Below, one piece after another: positions 49,705 to 60,000 of a stretch of 64,000 nt of DNA. The position numbers and the translations under genes are program-made. Position 1 is the first letter of the stretch; each line of letters begins with the position of its first letter. A model generated the notes under the pieces. That model made no database searches and was not told the DNA's origin. It saw nothing but the letters and a program-made list of their open reading frames with translations. This stretch comes from Alteromonadales bacterium alter-6D02. GTDB taxonomy: Bacteria; Pseudomonadota; Gammaproteobacteria; Enterobacterales; Psychrobiaceae. The stretch covers positions 1-64,000 of the forward strand of contig PIZK01000008.1 in the NCBI GenBank assembly GCA_002835545.1, written 5' to 3'.

Positions 49705-50212
49705 GTTGTATATCCTTAATAAATCCCTTATTAAAAAGTACAGTTAAAGGTGCTGTACTCTCGTGTTTAGTGTTACCGCAATGTGCACTGTATCTGCCCA
49801 CTTGAACATGTACATGTCGTCGCTTTTGCAGTCAGTGACATAGTTGCAAGTACATCTAGTCAATGGAAATCCGTTTTCTTATAATTTAATACTCCTAAAA
49901 ATTATATATCTTTGATGTTACTCTGGTTAATTTAAAATCAGAGTTATTATTTATATATAATTAGAATGACATATTCAATGTAAACAACAAAAAAACAATG
50001 ATTTACCATTTTTAGCGACGGATAAATTATCTCTAACGATCTGTTGAATGCTGGTATCGAATAATTAACTTAGTATGTTTATTCGTTAGCATGACCTGGC
50101 GCGACGCGTTGTTATCACACATTGCAGTGGGTATGTATGCTGTGGGCTATCGGCGGATAAAGTATTAACGCGTTGTAAAGAGCTATGATCAGCGCTTATA
50201 AGTTACAGCGAG
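49705..50212. other. AT-rich intergenic stretch
   Basis: About 500 bases without a convincing gene. It holds a small hairpin (AGTACAG at 49737-49743 with CTGTACT at 49753-49759), a 12-base palindrome ACATGTACATGT (49806-49817), and a fragment resembling atpD at 50031-50086 (listed separately). The region 49880-50030 is mostly A/T with no structure I can name. Confidence 0.5.
50031..50086 (+). pseudogene. Decayed atpD fragment
   Basis: This stretch aligns with atpD 47460-47516 at about 77 percent (roughly 43 of 56 positions), with one single-base deletion. Blocks of identity are CTCTAACGATCTGTT, CTGGTATC, TTAGTATGT and TTCG, all in order. Read in frame it begins SNDLLNAGIE and then stops; with the deletion corrected it continues NLVC, as in atpD. 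No further similarity is clear on either side. Confidence 0.55.
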
Positions 50213-50476
50213 TTAGCGCTCTATGTTGTTGTCCTTAGAACAGGGGTCTTGCGCTGAAGGCTCTTCAGAGCGCATCAGTAAAATAGTCAGATAGATTTTT
50301 GTGGGTAGGGACATAATGATCCCAACTGCAACGCACATTGCACTAATAATGATGCCTGTCACGCCATATTTTTCGGGATAGTTGGCATAACTGATAAAGT
50401 AATGCCCAAGCAAGATTAAGCCGAGTCCAATCACCATGACTACCTGTAATAAACGAATCCGCTGCTTATCTTTCAT
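50213..50476 (-). CDS. Small two-span membrane protein
   Basis: An 87-residue protein with two hydrophobic segments (about 9-29, LLQVVMVIGLGLILLGHYF, and about 40-62) and a charged C-terminal tail with one Cys. I do not recognise the family. The frame opens upstream at a GTG at 50503, but the ATG at 50476 gives a normal K/R-rich start (MKDKQRIRLL), with GGGAA about 8 bases before it. It lies between the AT-rich stretch and the terminator of the M16 gene on the same strand. Confidence 0.65.
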   Translation of the reverse strand: MKDKQRIRLLQVVMVIGLGLILLGHYFISYANYPEKYGVTGIIISAMCVAVGIIMSLPTKIYLTILLMRSEEPSAQDPCSKDNNIER

Positions 50477-50570
50477 CACTTGTTCCCATCTACCACTTCT
50501 CACAATATAACTATAGCAACCTAATTGCCGGTGAGAGTGATTTAGGTCAATGTCAGTTTAGGCTAGAGAC

Positions 50571-50604
50571 AAAAAAGCCGCCCGTGATAGCTCTCAGGGG
50601 CGGC
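50571..50604 (-). terminator. Intrinsic terminator of the M16 peptidase gene
   Basis: On the minus strand GCCGCCC (50604-50598) pairs with GGGCGGC (50583-50577), followed by TTTTTT (50576-50571). It lies 24 bases past the stop at 50628. Confidence 0.88.
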
Positions 50605-50627
50605 TCGTGATTTAGGTAGTTAGGGTA

Positions 50628-53504
50628 TTATTTAAATACGTTATCTACAGGAACAACTTCAACATTTTTCGCTGGAATTGCTAGTTTGTAGTCTTGAATG
50701 ATTTTATCGTCACTTAATAAGTCTGCAGGCTTATCGCTGTTGTATTTCAGCGTTGAGCGTGTCTCATTAACTAAACGATGCTTCATGTCTTTAGCATCAC
50801 CAGAGATAAACACATAATGAATATCTTCAGTTTGTAGGTTTTCTTTAATCACACGATTCACATCGGCTAGGGTTAGGTTCGCTAATTGCTTACGAACGTA
50901 ACCAACGAACTCATCGGTGTTATAGAACTTGCTATCTAGTGCGTAACCTAACTGCTTGTCTTGGCTTGAAACTAACTGTGGTGCATAGTTAGTTAAGAAG
51001 TTGCGTGTTGCTGCAAAATCTTTCTCGGTCATGCCATTAGCAATTAGCTTATCTAGCTCAAATAACGCAGCACGTGTTGCAAAGTGCGCATCGTTGTTTG
51101 AACGTAGTGGGCGTAACCATACTTGGAAAATTTGGCTAGAGCGACCTAGATTAGCATCTGGCTTAGTTTGGAACATACCTCGTGGGAAATACTCGATATA
51201 CGCGTAATCACCATAGTTCATGCCACGCTTTTGACGGATTTCTTGGTATAGGTAGCTGTTTGAGCTACGGTGTTCGCCGAAGTAAGAACGCACTAACCAT
51301 AACGCAGCCCAATCTTTATCGCTACGTAATGTCTCGATAGGGAAACCGAACGAAACCGCTGTTGACTGTGCTGGTTTTTCAACAATAGTCACATGATGAC
51401 CGTCAAGCTTAGGCGCTTTGTCGATGGCTAAACGGCTGTCACTGCCTTTAGGTAATGTCGATAAATCAGCTAATAAATCGGCTTTCACTGCGGCTGGGAT
51501 TGCACCTGTGATGCCCAAGTTTAATTTAGCTTGAGTTAGCTGTGATTTATAGAACGCTTTTAAATCAGCTAAGGTAATGCTTTCTAAATCAGAAAGGTCG
51601 CCGTAGTTATAGCTTTCGTAGCTATGACCCTGATACAGCTCACTATAAAGGACTTCTTTACCTAGTTCTTCGTCATTAGATGCTTTTAAACCAGATTTAA
51701 TGCTATCGATAAGTTCTTTCTTTAGACGTTTAAAGTCATCTTCACGCCAGCCTGGATTAAGTAGCTGTTCGCTCACTAACGCATACCATGCTGCGGCATT
51801 ATCTTTGTGAACACGGCCACTAAAAGAGATCATCTCTTTATCTAGCTGAGCTCTAAAGCTGCCTGCTAATGGGTATAAGCCTTTCTTGATTTCTTGGTAA
51901 GACTTAGTTGCAGAGCCGCCTTGAGTGAGCATGCTAGCCATTAATGCAGCTGTACCTTTTTTACCAACAGGATCAGCGGCAGCACCGGTGTAGAATAAAA
52001 CGTTCACATCAACTAATGGAGAGTCATTGCTGTTATCTAACACAGAGAAAGTGATTTCTGTTGGCTTTTTCGCCATGGTCGCCACTAATTTATCAACGCT
52101 TACTTCTGACTCAAAACCAGCGATCTTATCGAGTGCTGACATGGTGACTGTGGTACGGTTGTTATCGATAAAGTACTTATTAGCAACTTGTTTAATGTCA
52201 CTTGGTGTGATGTTATCGAAGCTGTTGTATAAATGGTTGATAACTTCAGGATCACGAGTGAAGTGCATGTAAGAGGCTAATGTGCCAGCAATGGCTTCAG
52301 AAGAGTCTAAACCATTAGCAAAACTGTATTTTAGGTTCGACTTAAGCTTAGTTAGCTTATCTGCTTCGACCGCTTCAACACGGACTTTTGCGTAGGTGTT
52401 ATTGATTGCATCACGAACTTTAGTTAAGTTTTTCTCATCATCAACTTTTACAAAGACATGACGTAAACCCGCATCTTTAGTTTCAGGGTTATAAACAAAC
52501 ATTTGACTGGCTAATTGTTTCTCTACCACTAGCTCTTGATAAAGCGCTGAGTTACTTGAGAAATAAAGCTCAGATATAAGATCTAATGCTGCACGATCTT
52601 TCTTTGTTGGCTGCCAGTCAGAACCTTTGAATGACACTAATAACCAGTGACCAGGCAAACCTGCATTAACTTCATGTTGGTAACGAGGTGCTTGCTGAGC
52701 TGGCTCTTGAGGAACTTCTGACTTGAATGACCCACGTTGCCACTCGCCCCAGTACTTCTTAACCATAGCCATGGTCTCGCTAGGGTCAACATCACCAACA
52801 ATGACTAGTGATACATATTCTGGCTTATAGAAGCGCTCAAAGAAGGTTTTACCGTAAGCTGACTGCTCTGGCATTGCTTCAATATCTTCAAAAAAGCCCA
52901 TTGTTGTGTGTTTGTACGTATGAGTATCAAACGCTTTATGGCGAACCGCTGCTAATAACTTACGGATTGGATTAGCGTTATTTTTTAAGTATTCGCCTTT
53001 GACCGTTAACGCTTCCGTTCTAAACTGTGCTTCAGTGTAGCTCAGGTTTTGGAAGTGATCCGCTTGGATTTTCAATACCGTTTCTAAATGCTCTTTAGAA
53101 AAGTCTAAGTGGTAGTTGGTGTAATCATTGGTGGTGTAGGCACCGTTATCCACACCGGCATTCTTAAAGATGTCCGCATAAACAGCTTGTGGGTATTTTT
53201 CAGACCCTTTAAACATCATGTGCTCAAAGAAGTGAGCAAAGCCCGTCTTTCCTGCTTCGACTTCGTTACGAGAACCCGTTGATACTGGAATTTGGATAGA
53301 GACTAAATCAGGGTAGTCAGTCTTTACTACCATTACTCGTAAGCCGTTATCTAGCTCTTCTAATACATAGTCTTGAGTAAATACTTTATTAGCAGCCGGT
53401 GCGCTAACAGCAGAAGCTTGGTTATTATTGTTATGAACGACGCCACTACAAGCACTCAGTGCGAGCGCAACAGCAACGGCGCTGGCAAGTTGTTTTAATT
53501 TCAT
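50628..53504 (-). CDS. M16 family zinc metallopeptidase, lipoprotein
   Basis: A 958-residue periplasmic or outer-membrane peptidase of the insulinase/pitrilysin family. The signal peptide ends in a lipobox (LALSACSG, C19). The inverted zinc motif HFFEH (H91, E94, H95) and the downstream glutamate (TVKGEYLKN) are in the first M16 domain; an inactive second half follows, so this is the two-repeat form. The frame opens 14 codons earlier, but AGGAGAATAATA directly before the ATG at 53504 fixes the start. It is monocistronic with a strong terminator. Substrate unknown, probably peptides. Confidence 0.92.
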   Translation of the reverse strand: MKLKQLASAVAVALALSACSGVVHNNNNQASAVSAPAANKVFTQDYVLEELDNGLRVMVVKTDYPDLVSIQIPVSTGSRNEVEAGKTGFAHFFEHMMFKGSEKYPQAVYADIFKNAGVDNGAYTTNDYTNYHLDFSKEHLETVLKIQADHFQNLSYTEAQFRTEALTVKGEYLKNNANPIRKLLAAVRHKAFDTHTYKHTTMGFFEDIEAMPEQSAYGKTFFERFYKPEYVSLVIVGDVDPSETMAMVKKYWGEWQRGSFKSEVPQEPAQQAPRYQHEVNAGLPGHWLLVSFKGSDWQPTKKDRAALDLISELYFSSNSALYQELVVEKQLASQMFVYNPETKDAGLRHVFVKVDDEKNLTKVRDAINNTYAKVRVEAVEADKLTKLKSNLKYSFANGLDSSEAIAGTLASYMHFTRDPEVINHLYNSFDNITPSDIKQVANKYFIDNNRTTVTMSALDKIAGFESEVSVDKLVATMAKKPTEITFSVLDNSNDSPLVDVNVLFYTGAAADPVGKKGTAALMASMLTQGGSATKSYQEIKKGLYPLAGSFRAQLDKEMISFSGRVHKDNAAAWYALVSEQLLNPGWREDDFKRLKKELIDSIKSGLKASNDEELGKEVLYSELYQGHSYESYNYGDLSDLESITLADLKAFYKSQLTQAKLNLGITGAIPAAVKADLLADLSTLPKGSDSRLAIDKAPKLDGHHVTIVEKPAQSTAVSFGFPIETLRSDKDWAALWLVRSYFGEHRSSNSYLYQEIRQKRGMNYGDYAYIEYFPRGMFQTKPDANLGRSSQIFQVWLRPLRSNNDAHFATRAALFELDKLIANGMTEKDFAATRNFLTNYAPQLVSSQDKQLGYALDSKFYNTDEFVGYVRKQLANLTLADVNRVIKENLQTEDIHYVFISGDAKDMKHRLVNETRSTLKYNSDKPADLLSDDKIIQDYKLAIPAKNVEVVPVDNVFK

Positions 53505-53685
53505 TATTATTCTCCTAAAATTTACTCGGCTATTATGCGTAAGCACTAGACTTTTTGCTAGTTTCTCTCACTGGAATATAGGTTAAAAAATAAGATTTAT
53601 GTAACATGATGTGGACAGATTATTTTTCATCATTACCTTTCTAAAGTAGAATAACGAGTAATTAAGCAGATTAAAGTGTTTATCG

Positions 53686-54594
53686 ATGTTGTCTCGAGTC
53701 ATTGTACGTACCAAACAAATTTATCTTGAACAAGGCTTGTTGGCCTTTTGGAAAGTGATTCCTGGTGTGATCGCATTGACTTGGCTAATGTGGGCGAATT
53801 TATCTCAAGAGTCGCTATCGGCTATGGCGCAAAGTACGCTCAGTAGCTTACTTGGCATCGTCGGTGCTATTTTTGCCAACCTTTCAGGCGCAGGTGGCGG
53901 AGTCGTTTTTATTCCTGTTTTCTCACAATTAGGCTTTAGTGAAGCGCAAAGTTTATCGACCAGTTTTAGTATTCAATGTTTTGGTATGACTGCTGGTGCT
54001 ATTACTTGGAGCTTGCACTATCGTCAGCATCATTATGCTGACCAACAATGGAGTCCGCTTTTTAATATTGTCGTAATGACAGCGCTGTTTTCTGTGTTGG
54101 GAATTTGGAGTGTCTATGGTGGCTTAGTGGATGCGCCCGCCAGTTTAGCTCATTCATTCAGTTTGTTCTCTATCGTGCTGGGATTATCTTTACTAGCACA
54201 AATTTATCTTATTAAAGCCAAACCTGAACCTAGAACTCGCCTCTCTACCTTTGACTACGGAGCGCTGTTGCTGATTGGCTATTTCGGAGGCTTAATCACT
54301 GCTTGGCTCTCGGTTGGGGTAGGTGAAATTTTAGTGCTATATCTTATTTTTCGTGGCTTTAATATTGCGTTGTCTATTGCAGCGGCCGTGGTGGTAACTG
54401 CTATTACCGTATGGTCGGCAGCGCCGGAACACCTATGGCTTAACAGTGCGACGGTTTGGGATGTGGCGATGTATGCCGGCCCCGGTGCAATTATTGGGGG
54501 AATTTTAGCGAAAACCCTAGCTGGAATGATTTCAACGAAAGCACTAAAAACCGTATTAGGGCTATGGATATTGATGATGGGCGTTGTTGGTTAA
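53686..54594 (+). CDS. TauE/SafE family (sulfite exporter-like) membrane protein
   Basis: A 302-residue permease with about eight hydrophobic spans. The two TauE repeats each open with a Gly-rich pattern: GIVGAIFANLSGAGGGVVFIPVF and YFGGLITAWLSVGVGEILVLYL. The group exports or imports small anions such as sulfite, sulfoacetate or sulfolactate; the substrate is unknown here. The N-terminal 25 residues are an extra charged helix. It overlaps the convergent GGDEF gene by 4 bases at the stops. Confidence 0.85.
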   Translation: MLSRVIVRTKQIYLEQGLLAFWKVIPGVIALTWLMWANLSQESLSAMAQSTLSSLLGIVGAIFANLSGAGGGVVFIPVFSQLGFSEAQSLSTSFSIQCFGMTAGAITWSLHYRQHHYADQQWSPLFNIVVMTALFSVLGIWSVYGGLVDAPASLAHSFSLFSIVLGLSLLAQIYLIKAKPEPRTRLSTFDYGALLLIGYFGGLITAWLSVGVGEILVLYLIFRGFNIALSIAAAVVVTAITVWSAAPEHLWLNSATVWDVAMYAGPGAIIGGILAKTLAGMISTKALKTVLGLWILMMGVVG

Positions 54595-55496
54595 GGTTTT
54601 GATACCACTTGATTGCGGCCACGTTCCTTCGCAAGGTAAAGGTGTTTGTCGGCTCTCTCGATGACCGTTTCGATTGATTGATCTGAAGAACAAGCTTCCG
54701 TTACACCTATACTGATGGTTATTTTTATTTGTTTATTGTGTGCAGGGATAAGTAAGTTTTGGGTGGTTGCACGTAGTTTTTCGGCAACTTTTTTGGCTTG
54801 TGGCAGCTCACATTCAGGAAGTAATACAATAAACTCTTCACCACCCCAACGGGCGATTACATCATTAAAGCGGATCTCATTTGTTAGGTGTTGAGCTAAC
54901 TTTTTTAACACCATATCCCCACCAGAATGACCATAATTAGTATTAACATTCTTAAAATAGTCAATATCAAGCAATAACAAAGAGAGTCTTTGTTGCCCTT
55001 GCTTAAACTTGTCAAAATTAAGCTGACTACGTTTCATGAACGGCCGACGGACAAATAAGCTGGTGAGTGTATCTCGTTCTGCTTGGTGCTGTAATTCTTT
55101 GTGTTGATCTCTGGTGTATTTGAGTAGTCTTTGCATTCCCCAAAAGACCAAACATAAACCGCATACCTCAAGAATTTCCTCCATTATCGCCGAAAAGAGA
55201 TAAGGTTGATAATAGAGCTCGTCGAGTGCATCGATCAATTGAGAGATAAACAGCATTAAGAAGCCGGCATAAATAATGCGGAAAATTTTTCTATTTCGAC
55301 TGATTTGATAAAGATTAAATAGGATAAGTAATAAAGTGAAAGTCATAGTCCCTTCACTATAAAAACTTAGCCAATCAATAGGCTCATTGACTTTATCGAA
55401 GCTTAAGCAAATATACAGAGTAATCACCAAGCCTAGAGTTAAGCTTACAATACCCGGATAGAATCTTCTTTTCACAGCGTTAAGTTGGCTATTCAT
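54591..55496 (-). CDS. Membrane-bound diguanylate cyclase
   Basis: A 301-residue c-di-GMP synthase. The N-terminal 120 residues contain about five membrane spans (from about 14), likely a sensory membrane domain. The GGDEF domain (about 140-300) has an active GGEEF motif (IARWGGEEFIVLLPE) and an intact inhibitory site RFND five residues before it. The 4-base overlap with the TauE-like gene is at their stops. It is the second diguanylate cyclase of the window and unrelated to the PAS one at 13509 outside the catalytic domain. Confidence 0.9.
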   Translation of the reverse strand: MNSQLNAVKRRFYPGIVSLTLGLVITLYICLSFDKVNEPIDWLSFYSEGTMTFTLLLILFNLYQISRNRKIFRIIYAGFLMLFISQLIDALDELYYQPYLFSAIMEEILEVCGLCLVFWGMQRLLKYTRDQHKELQHQAERDTLTSLFVRRPFMKRSQLNFDKFKQGQQRLSLLLLDIDYFKNVNTNYGHSGGDMVLKKLAQHLTNEIRFNDVIARWGGEEFIVLLPECELPQAKKVAEKLRATTQNLLIPAHNKQIKITISIGVTEACSSDQSIETVIERADKHLYLAKERGRNQVVSKP

Positions 55497-55895
55497 TTGT
55501 ATTTGTTAATGTATCAGGTTGAGTCATTACCCGTCTACCTTCTTAAACCGATTAGCTTAATTATAGTCTGTGAACATTTATTTACATGAAGGTTGTTAAT
55601 ACTATGGACTACTTAGCCTTCTAAATAGATGAACTATGATTCATTTATTTGTTTGGGAGTTTAAATCACATTCTTAATTTAGCTTTTTTCTTCTCGCGCT
55701 AGCCTTTTTAGATTGGCTGCTATACTTAGTGTTAATCTCTGATGTTTTAACCTTTCCCATGAGTGCTAACTGCTTAGCATCGTTTTATAGAGTAAGGAAG
55801 CTAGGTACGAATACTGTTGCTGTTATGGTGTTAAAGGTGCAATCAACATCTGATGATCTATTAGTTCGCTTAACTTAATTCATTAAACGAGTGCA
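55497..55895. other. Divergent intergenic region before HD-GYP regulator
   Basis: A 399-base AT-rich gap between two signalling genes in opposite orientations. It must hold promoters for both. A TATACT near 55721 could be a -10 element, but no matching -35 is clear. I see no ORF longer than 20 codons with a ribosome site and no strong hairpin. Confidence 0.4.
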
Positions 55896-56927
55896 ATGAT
55901 GGGAACAGCAGATAAACCGACAATCTTATTGGTTGATGATCAAATTGATAATATCGATATTTTGTCGGGAATACTCCAAGACCATTATCAATTGAAAGTT
56001 GCCCTTAATGGACAAGATGCAATTAAAATTTGTCAAAATAATCCACAACCCAACCTCATATTACTCGACATTAACATGCCGGGCATGGACGGCTATGAAG
56101 TTTGTCGTTACTTGAAAAAACACTCTGACACAGCAGCTATTCCGATTATCTTTGTTACCGCTGAAACCCAAATAAAGATGGAGCAAACAGGTTTTGAATT
56201 AGGGGCTGTTGATTATATTGTAAAACCTATAAGCCCTCCGATTGTTATGGCTAGGGTTGCTACTCACATCAAGTTATACGATCAGTCACGACATTTAGAG
56301 TCGTTAGTCAAAGAGCGTACCGATGAGCTTATTCAATCGCGATTGGAGATTATCCGTTGCCTTGGTAAAGCTGCAGAGTATAAAGATAATGAGACAGGGA
56401 TGCATGTTATTCGCATGAGTTGGTTTTCACGGTTATTGGCACAAGCACATGGGATGAATGAAGAGTGGTGTGAACTACTATTTTATGCGGCACCGATGCA
56501 CGATATAGGAAAAATAGGCGTACCAGATCATATTTTGAATAAGCCTGGAAAATTAACTCCTCAAGAGTGGGAAGTCATGCAGCTTCATACCGTTTATGGC
56601 GCCACTATTCTTGGCGACCATGGCTATGCTTTGCTTGAACTTGCGAAAGAAGTGGCTATCTACCACCATGAAAAATGGGATGGCAGTGGTTACCCTAACG
56701 GCATAAGTGGAAAGGATATTCCTATTTCAGCGCGAATAGTTGCGATTGCGGATGTCTTTGATGCGTTAATGTCTGAGCGACCTTATAAGCACGCATGGTC
56801 CGAAGAAGAGACATTAAAGTATTTGAACACGGAGGCGGGTAAGCACTTTGACCCTGAGCTAATCCCTACATTCTTAACGTGCTTACCTGAGGTCAGAGAG
56901 GTACAGAAAAAGTATGCAGATGAATAG
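55896..56927 (+). CDS. Response regulator with HD-GYP domain
   Basis: A 343-residue two-component output protein that should degrade c-di-GMP. The receiver (about 10-125) has the phosphoacceptor D58 in LILLDINMPGMDGYE and a conserved KP at its end. After a short helical linker, the HD-GYP domain (about 150-330) has MHDIGKIGVP and YHHEKWDGSGYPNGI, the full catalytic set. The hybrid kinase starts 87 bases downstream on the same strand, so it is the probable phosphodonor. Two adjacent ATG codons open the frame. Confidence 0.93.
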   Translation: MMGTADKPTILLVDDQIDNIDILSGILQDHYQLKVALNGQDAIKICQNNPQPNLILLDINMPGMDGYEVCRYLKKHSDTAAIPIIFVTAETQIKMEQTGFELGAVDYIVKPISPPIVMARVATHIKLYDQSRHLESLVKERTDELIQSRLEIIRCLGKAAEYKDNETGMHVIRMSWFSRLLAQAHGMNEEWCELLFYAAPMHDIGKIGVPDHILNKPGKLTPQEWEVMQLHTVYGATILGDHGYALLELAKEVAIYHHEKWDGSGYPNGISGKDIPISARIVAIADVFDALMSERPYKHAWSEEETLKYLNTEAGKHFDPELIPTFLTCLPEVREVQKKYADE

Positions 56928-57014
56928 TCGCTTTAACGGCGATGTTGATTTGGATAATTTTAATCTGGGATGCAAATTAAACCAATAAGCGACGATATCT
57001 AACAAGGAGCAAGC

Positions 57015-60000
57015 ATGGCAGATAAGAAAGCCCATGAGAACAGAACAATTCTAGTCGGCTTTGGCATTGTTGTGTTCTTATTGTTTACAACCGGAGTTAT
57101 CGGTTATACCAGCTTAAGTAATCTTTATCGTTCAGTTGACCGTTATGTTGCTGCGGGTGAAATGGTTTATTTACTTGATAACGCAAGGCTGCATGAGTTG
57201 ACTTTCACTCGGGATAATAGCAGTGAGTCGGAAAGTTTAGCCAAAGAGGTTATCGCTAAGACTATTAGTTTAGCGCGAGAGTTTAATGTCCAAAATACCG
57301 ACAAACAAAACCAACAAAATTTAGAAAAGCTCGTCGTAGCACTAACAAGCTATCAATCGGGCTTTTTAAACTTCATTCAATTACGCAAGCAAAGCCAACA
57401 ATCACGAGACAATATGGTACAAGCTGCGATTAATGCGTCAATTATTGCAGATGAGCTACAAAATACCCAGCAAAAATATATAGATGTTGATACACAGGCT
57501 GTTCGCCTCTATCGCCAAAACATGCTCGATATTTCGCAAAACTCTGCTAATTCCTATGAGGTGGTGATTCAAGCAGAGCTCGCGCGCGTGCATGAACGTA
57601 ACTTTTTAATGAGCCGAGATGCCTCAGAATACTCTTTAGCAGTTAATGAAATACGTAAGCTTTATGACATTATTGAGGTGTTGAAGCTGAGAATTGAGGA
57701 CAAGAACAGTCTACAGTTACTAACCGAGATGGAGCTAGCGTATAAAGAGTATATTGATGCGTTAAAAAGCATTAAACAAAAGAAAGGAGGAGACGCTTTT
57801 GATTTAGATTCTCCTGAACAAATCAATCTCGATAATACCGCCACTAACTTAATTAATACGGCGTTTGCACTGCGTAATAATGAAAACTTTGTGTTAACTC
57901 GCATGCAACGCCAAGTATCAGATACGCAAGATTTAATGGCAAAACGAGTAGAGCTAAATAATACCGTAGACTCCATCCTATCAGCCTTAACTCGTGCACG
58001 ACAAGTGGATCGCGATTTTGCATTAGCCAAAACGGTTGAGGCAAAAAAGGCTTTCGCCATCACTGTGAAGTCTGAGCTTAACTCAATAATTGTGCGAGCT
58101 AAGCACATTGAGTCGATGTTGATAGAGGCCGATGAAAAAGAAGTCTTTGTCAACTTTATTCCCAGTATTAATACTTATCTTAATAACTTTATCGAAGTTG
58201 AAGCTGTAACCATTGAGGCGGAAACCGTGGCCCAAGCTATGATTGCGTCGGCGTTACAAGCTGACGAACTGCTAAGTACAACTCGAGACTTGCGTACAAC
58301 GGATATGGACTCTGCTAGAAGTATGGCGGATACATTACTCTATATAGGCTTAATTTTTATCGTGACTATTATCATCCTTGGTTTAGTCGTACGGAAATCA
58401 CAAGTAACGATGGAAATGCTCGCTAAAGATTTAAACGATGCTAAAAATAAAGCTGAATTAGCAAACTCAACTAAGTCTGACTTTTTAGCTAATATGTCGC
58501 ATGAAATTAGAACGCCGATGAACGCGATATTAGGTATGAGCCACTTGGCATTAGAGACTGAACTTGATCCCAAGCAGAAGAATTACATTAAAAAAGTAAA
58601 TCGTAGTGCAGAGTCATTACTCGGAATAATTAATGATATTTTAGACTTTTCTAAAGTTGAAGCTGGGAAGCTAGATATTGAAGCGGTCGATTTTCGCCTA
58701 GAAGATGTAATGAATAACCTGGCCAGTCTCGTTGGCTTAAAAGCGGAAGATAATAATATCGAACTTTATTATCGAGTCTCTCCCAAAGTACCTACAGCGC
58801 TGATAGGCGATCCACTGCGCTTAGGACAAATTCTGACAAATTTAGGGAATAACGCCGTCAAGTTTTCCAAGCAGAATTCAGAGATTATCATTTCTGTTGA
58901 TGTGGCCAATGAGACGAATGATAGTGTGGAGTTACTCTTTTCGATAAAGGACAGTGGCATTGGAATGACAAGGGAACAGTTGCAAAAGCTGTTTCAGTCA
59001 TTCTCTCAAGCAGACACCTCAACCACTCGAAAATATGGCGGCTCTGGCTTAGGTTTAGCCATTTCTAAAAAGCTCACTGAGTTAATGGGCGGGGAAATAT
59101 GGGTCGATAGTGAGCCTGGTATTGGTAGTACTTTCCATTTCACAGTCAACCTGATTAAACAGCATGAGCAGACAGAGCGCTTACCTCAACTATCGAGCAA
59201 CTATAAGGGGACGCGTATTCTAGTCGTTGATGATAATCAGACATCAATTGAAATATTGGATGAAATGCTGAGTCATTTTGGTTTCTTAGTTGATGCCGTT
59301 AAATCAGGTCAAGAAGCGATTAAGATACTGGAAAATAAAACGGCCCAGAAATATGAGTTTATTTTGATGGATTGGAAAATGCCTGGGCTGAATGGTGTTG
59401 AAACGGTTAAAGCAATTCAAAAAAACTCTGAGATAAAAAATTCACCAACCATCATTATGGTCTCTGCATATTCTCGAGATGAAGTGGGTATCGCAGCGGA
59501 AAACTTAGATATTAAAGGCTTCTTAAATAAACCCGTGACCCCTTCAAATTTACTCAATGCAATTCTGCCAGCGTTAAATCAAACTGCTTCGATTGATGGC
59601 ACGAATGGCAAGAGCCATGGGGAAACAGAGCACGCTGTAAAACGATTACAGGGGGCTAACATTTTGCTTGTTGAAGATAATGAAATAAATCAAGAGCTTG
59701 CTATTGAACTTTTGACCAGTAATGGGCTTAAGGTAACCTTAGCTAATAATGGTCAAGAAGCCTTAAATATTATTGAAAAGCAGGATTTTGATGGTGTGTT
59801 AATGGATTGCCAAATGCCGATAATGGATGGTTATACAGCGACTCAAAAAATACGTAATATCAATCATCTGCAAGGGCTGCCTATTATTGCTATGACCGCT
59901 AATGCAATGACAGGGGATCGTGAAAAAGTATTATCGGTCGGTATGAACGATCATATTGCCAAACCAATTAACTTTAATCTGATGTTTCGGACCATGGCAA

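Noticed and set aside
49806-49817. 12-base palindrome ACATGTACATGT as an operator
   Set aside because: It lies far from any clear promoter and is short enough to occur by chance in AT-rich DNA.
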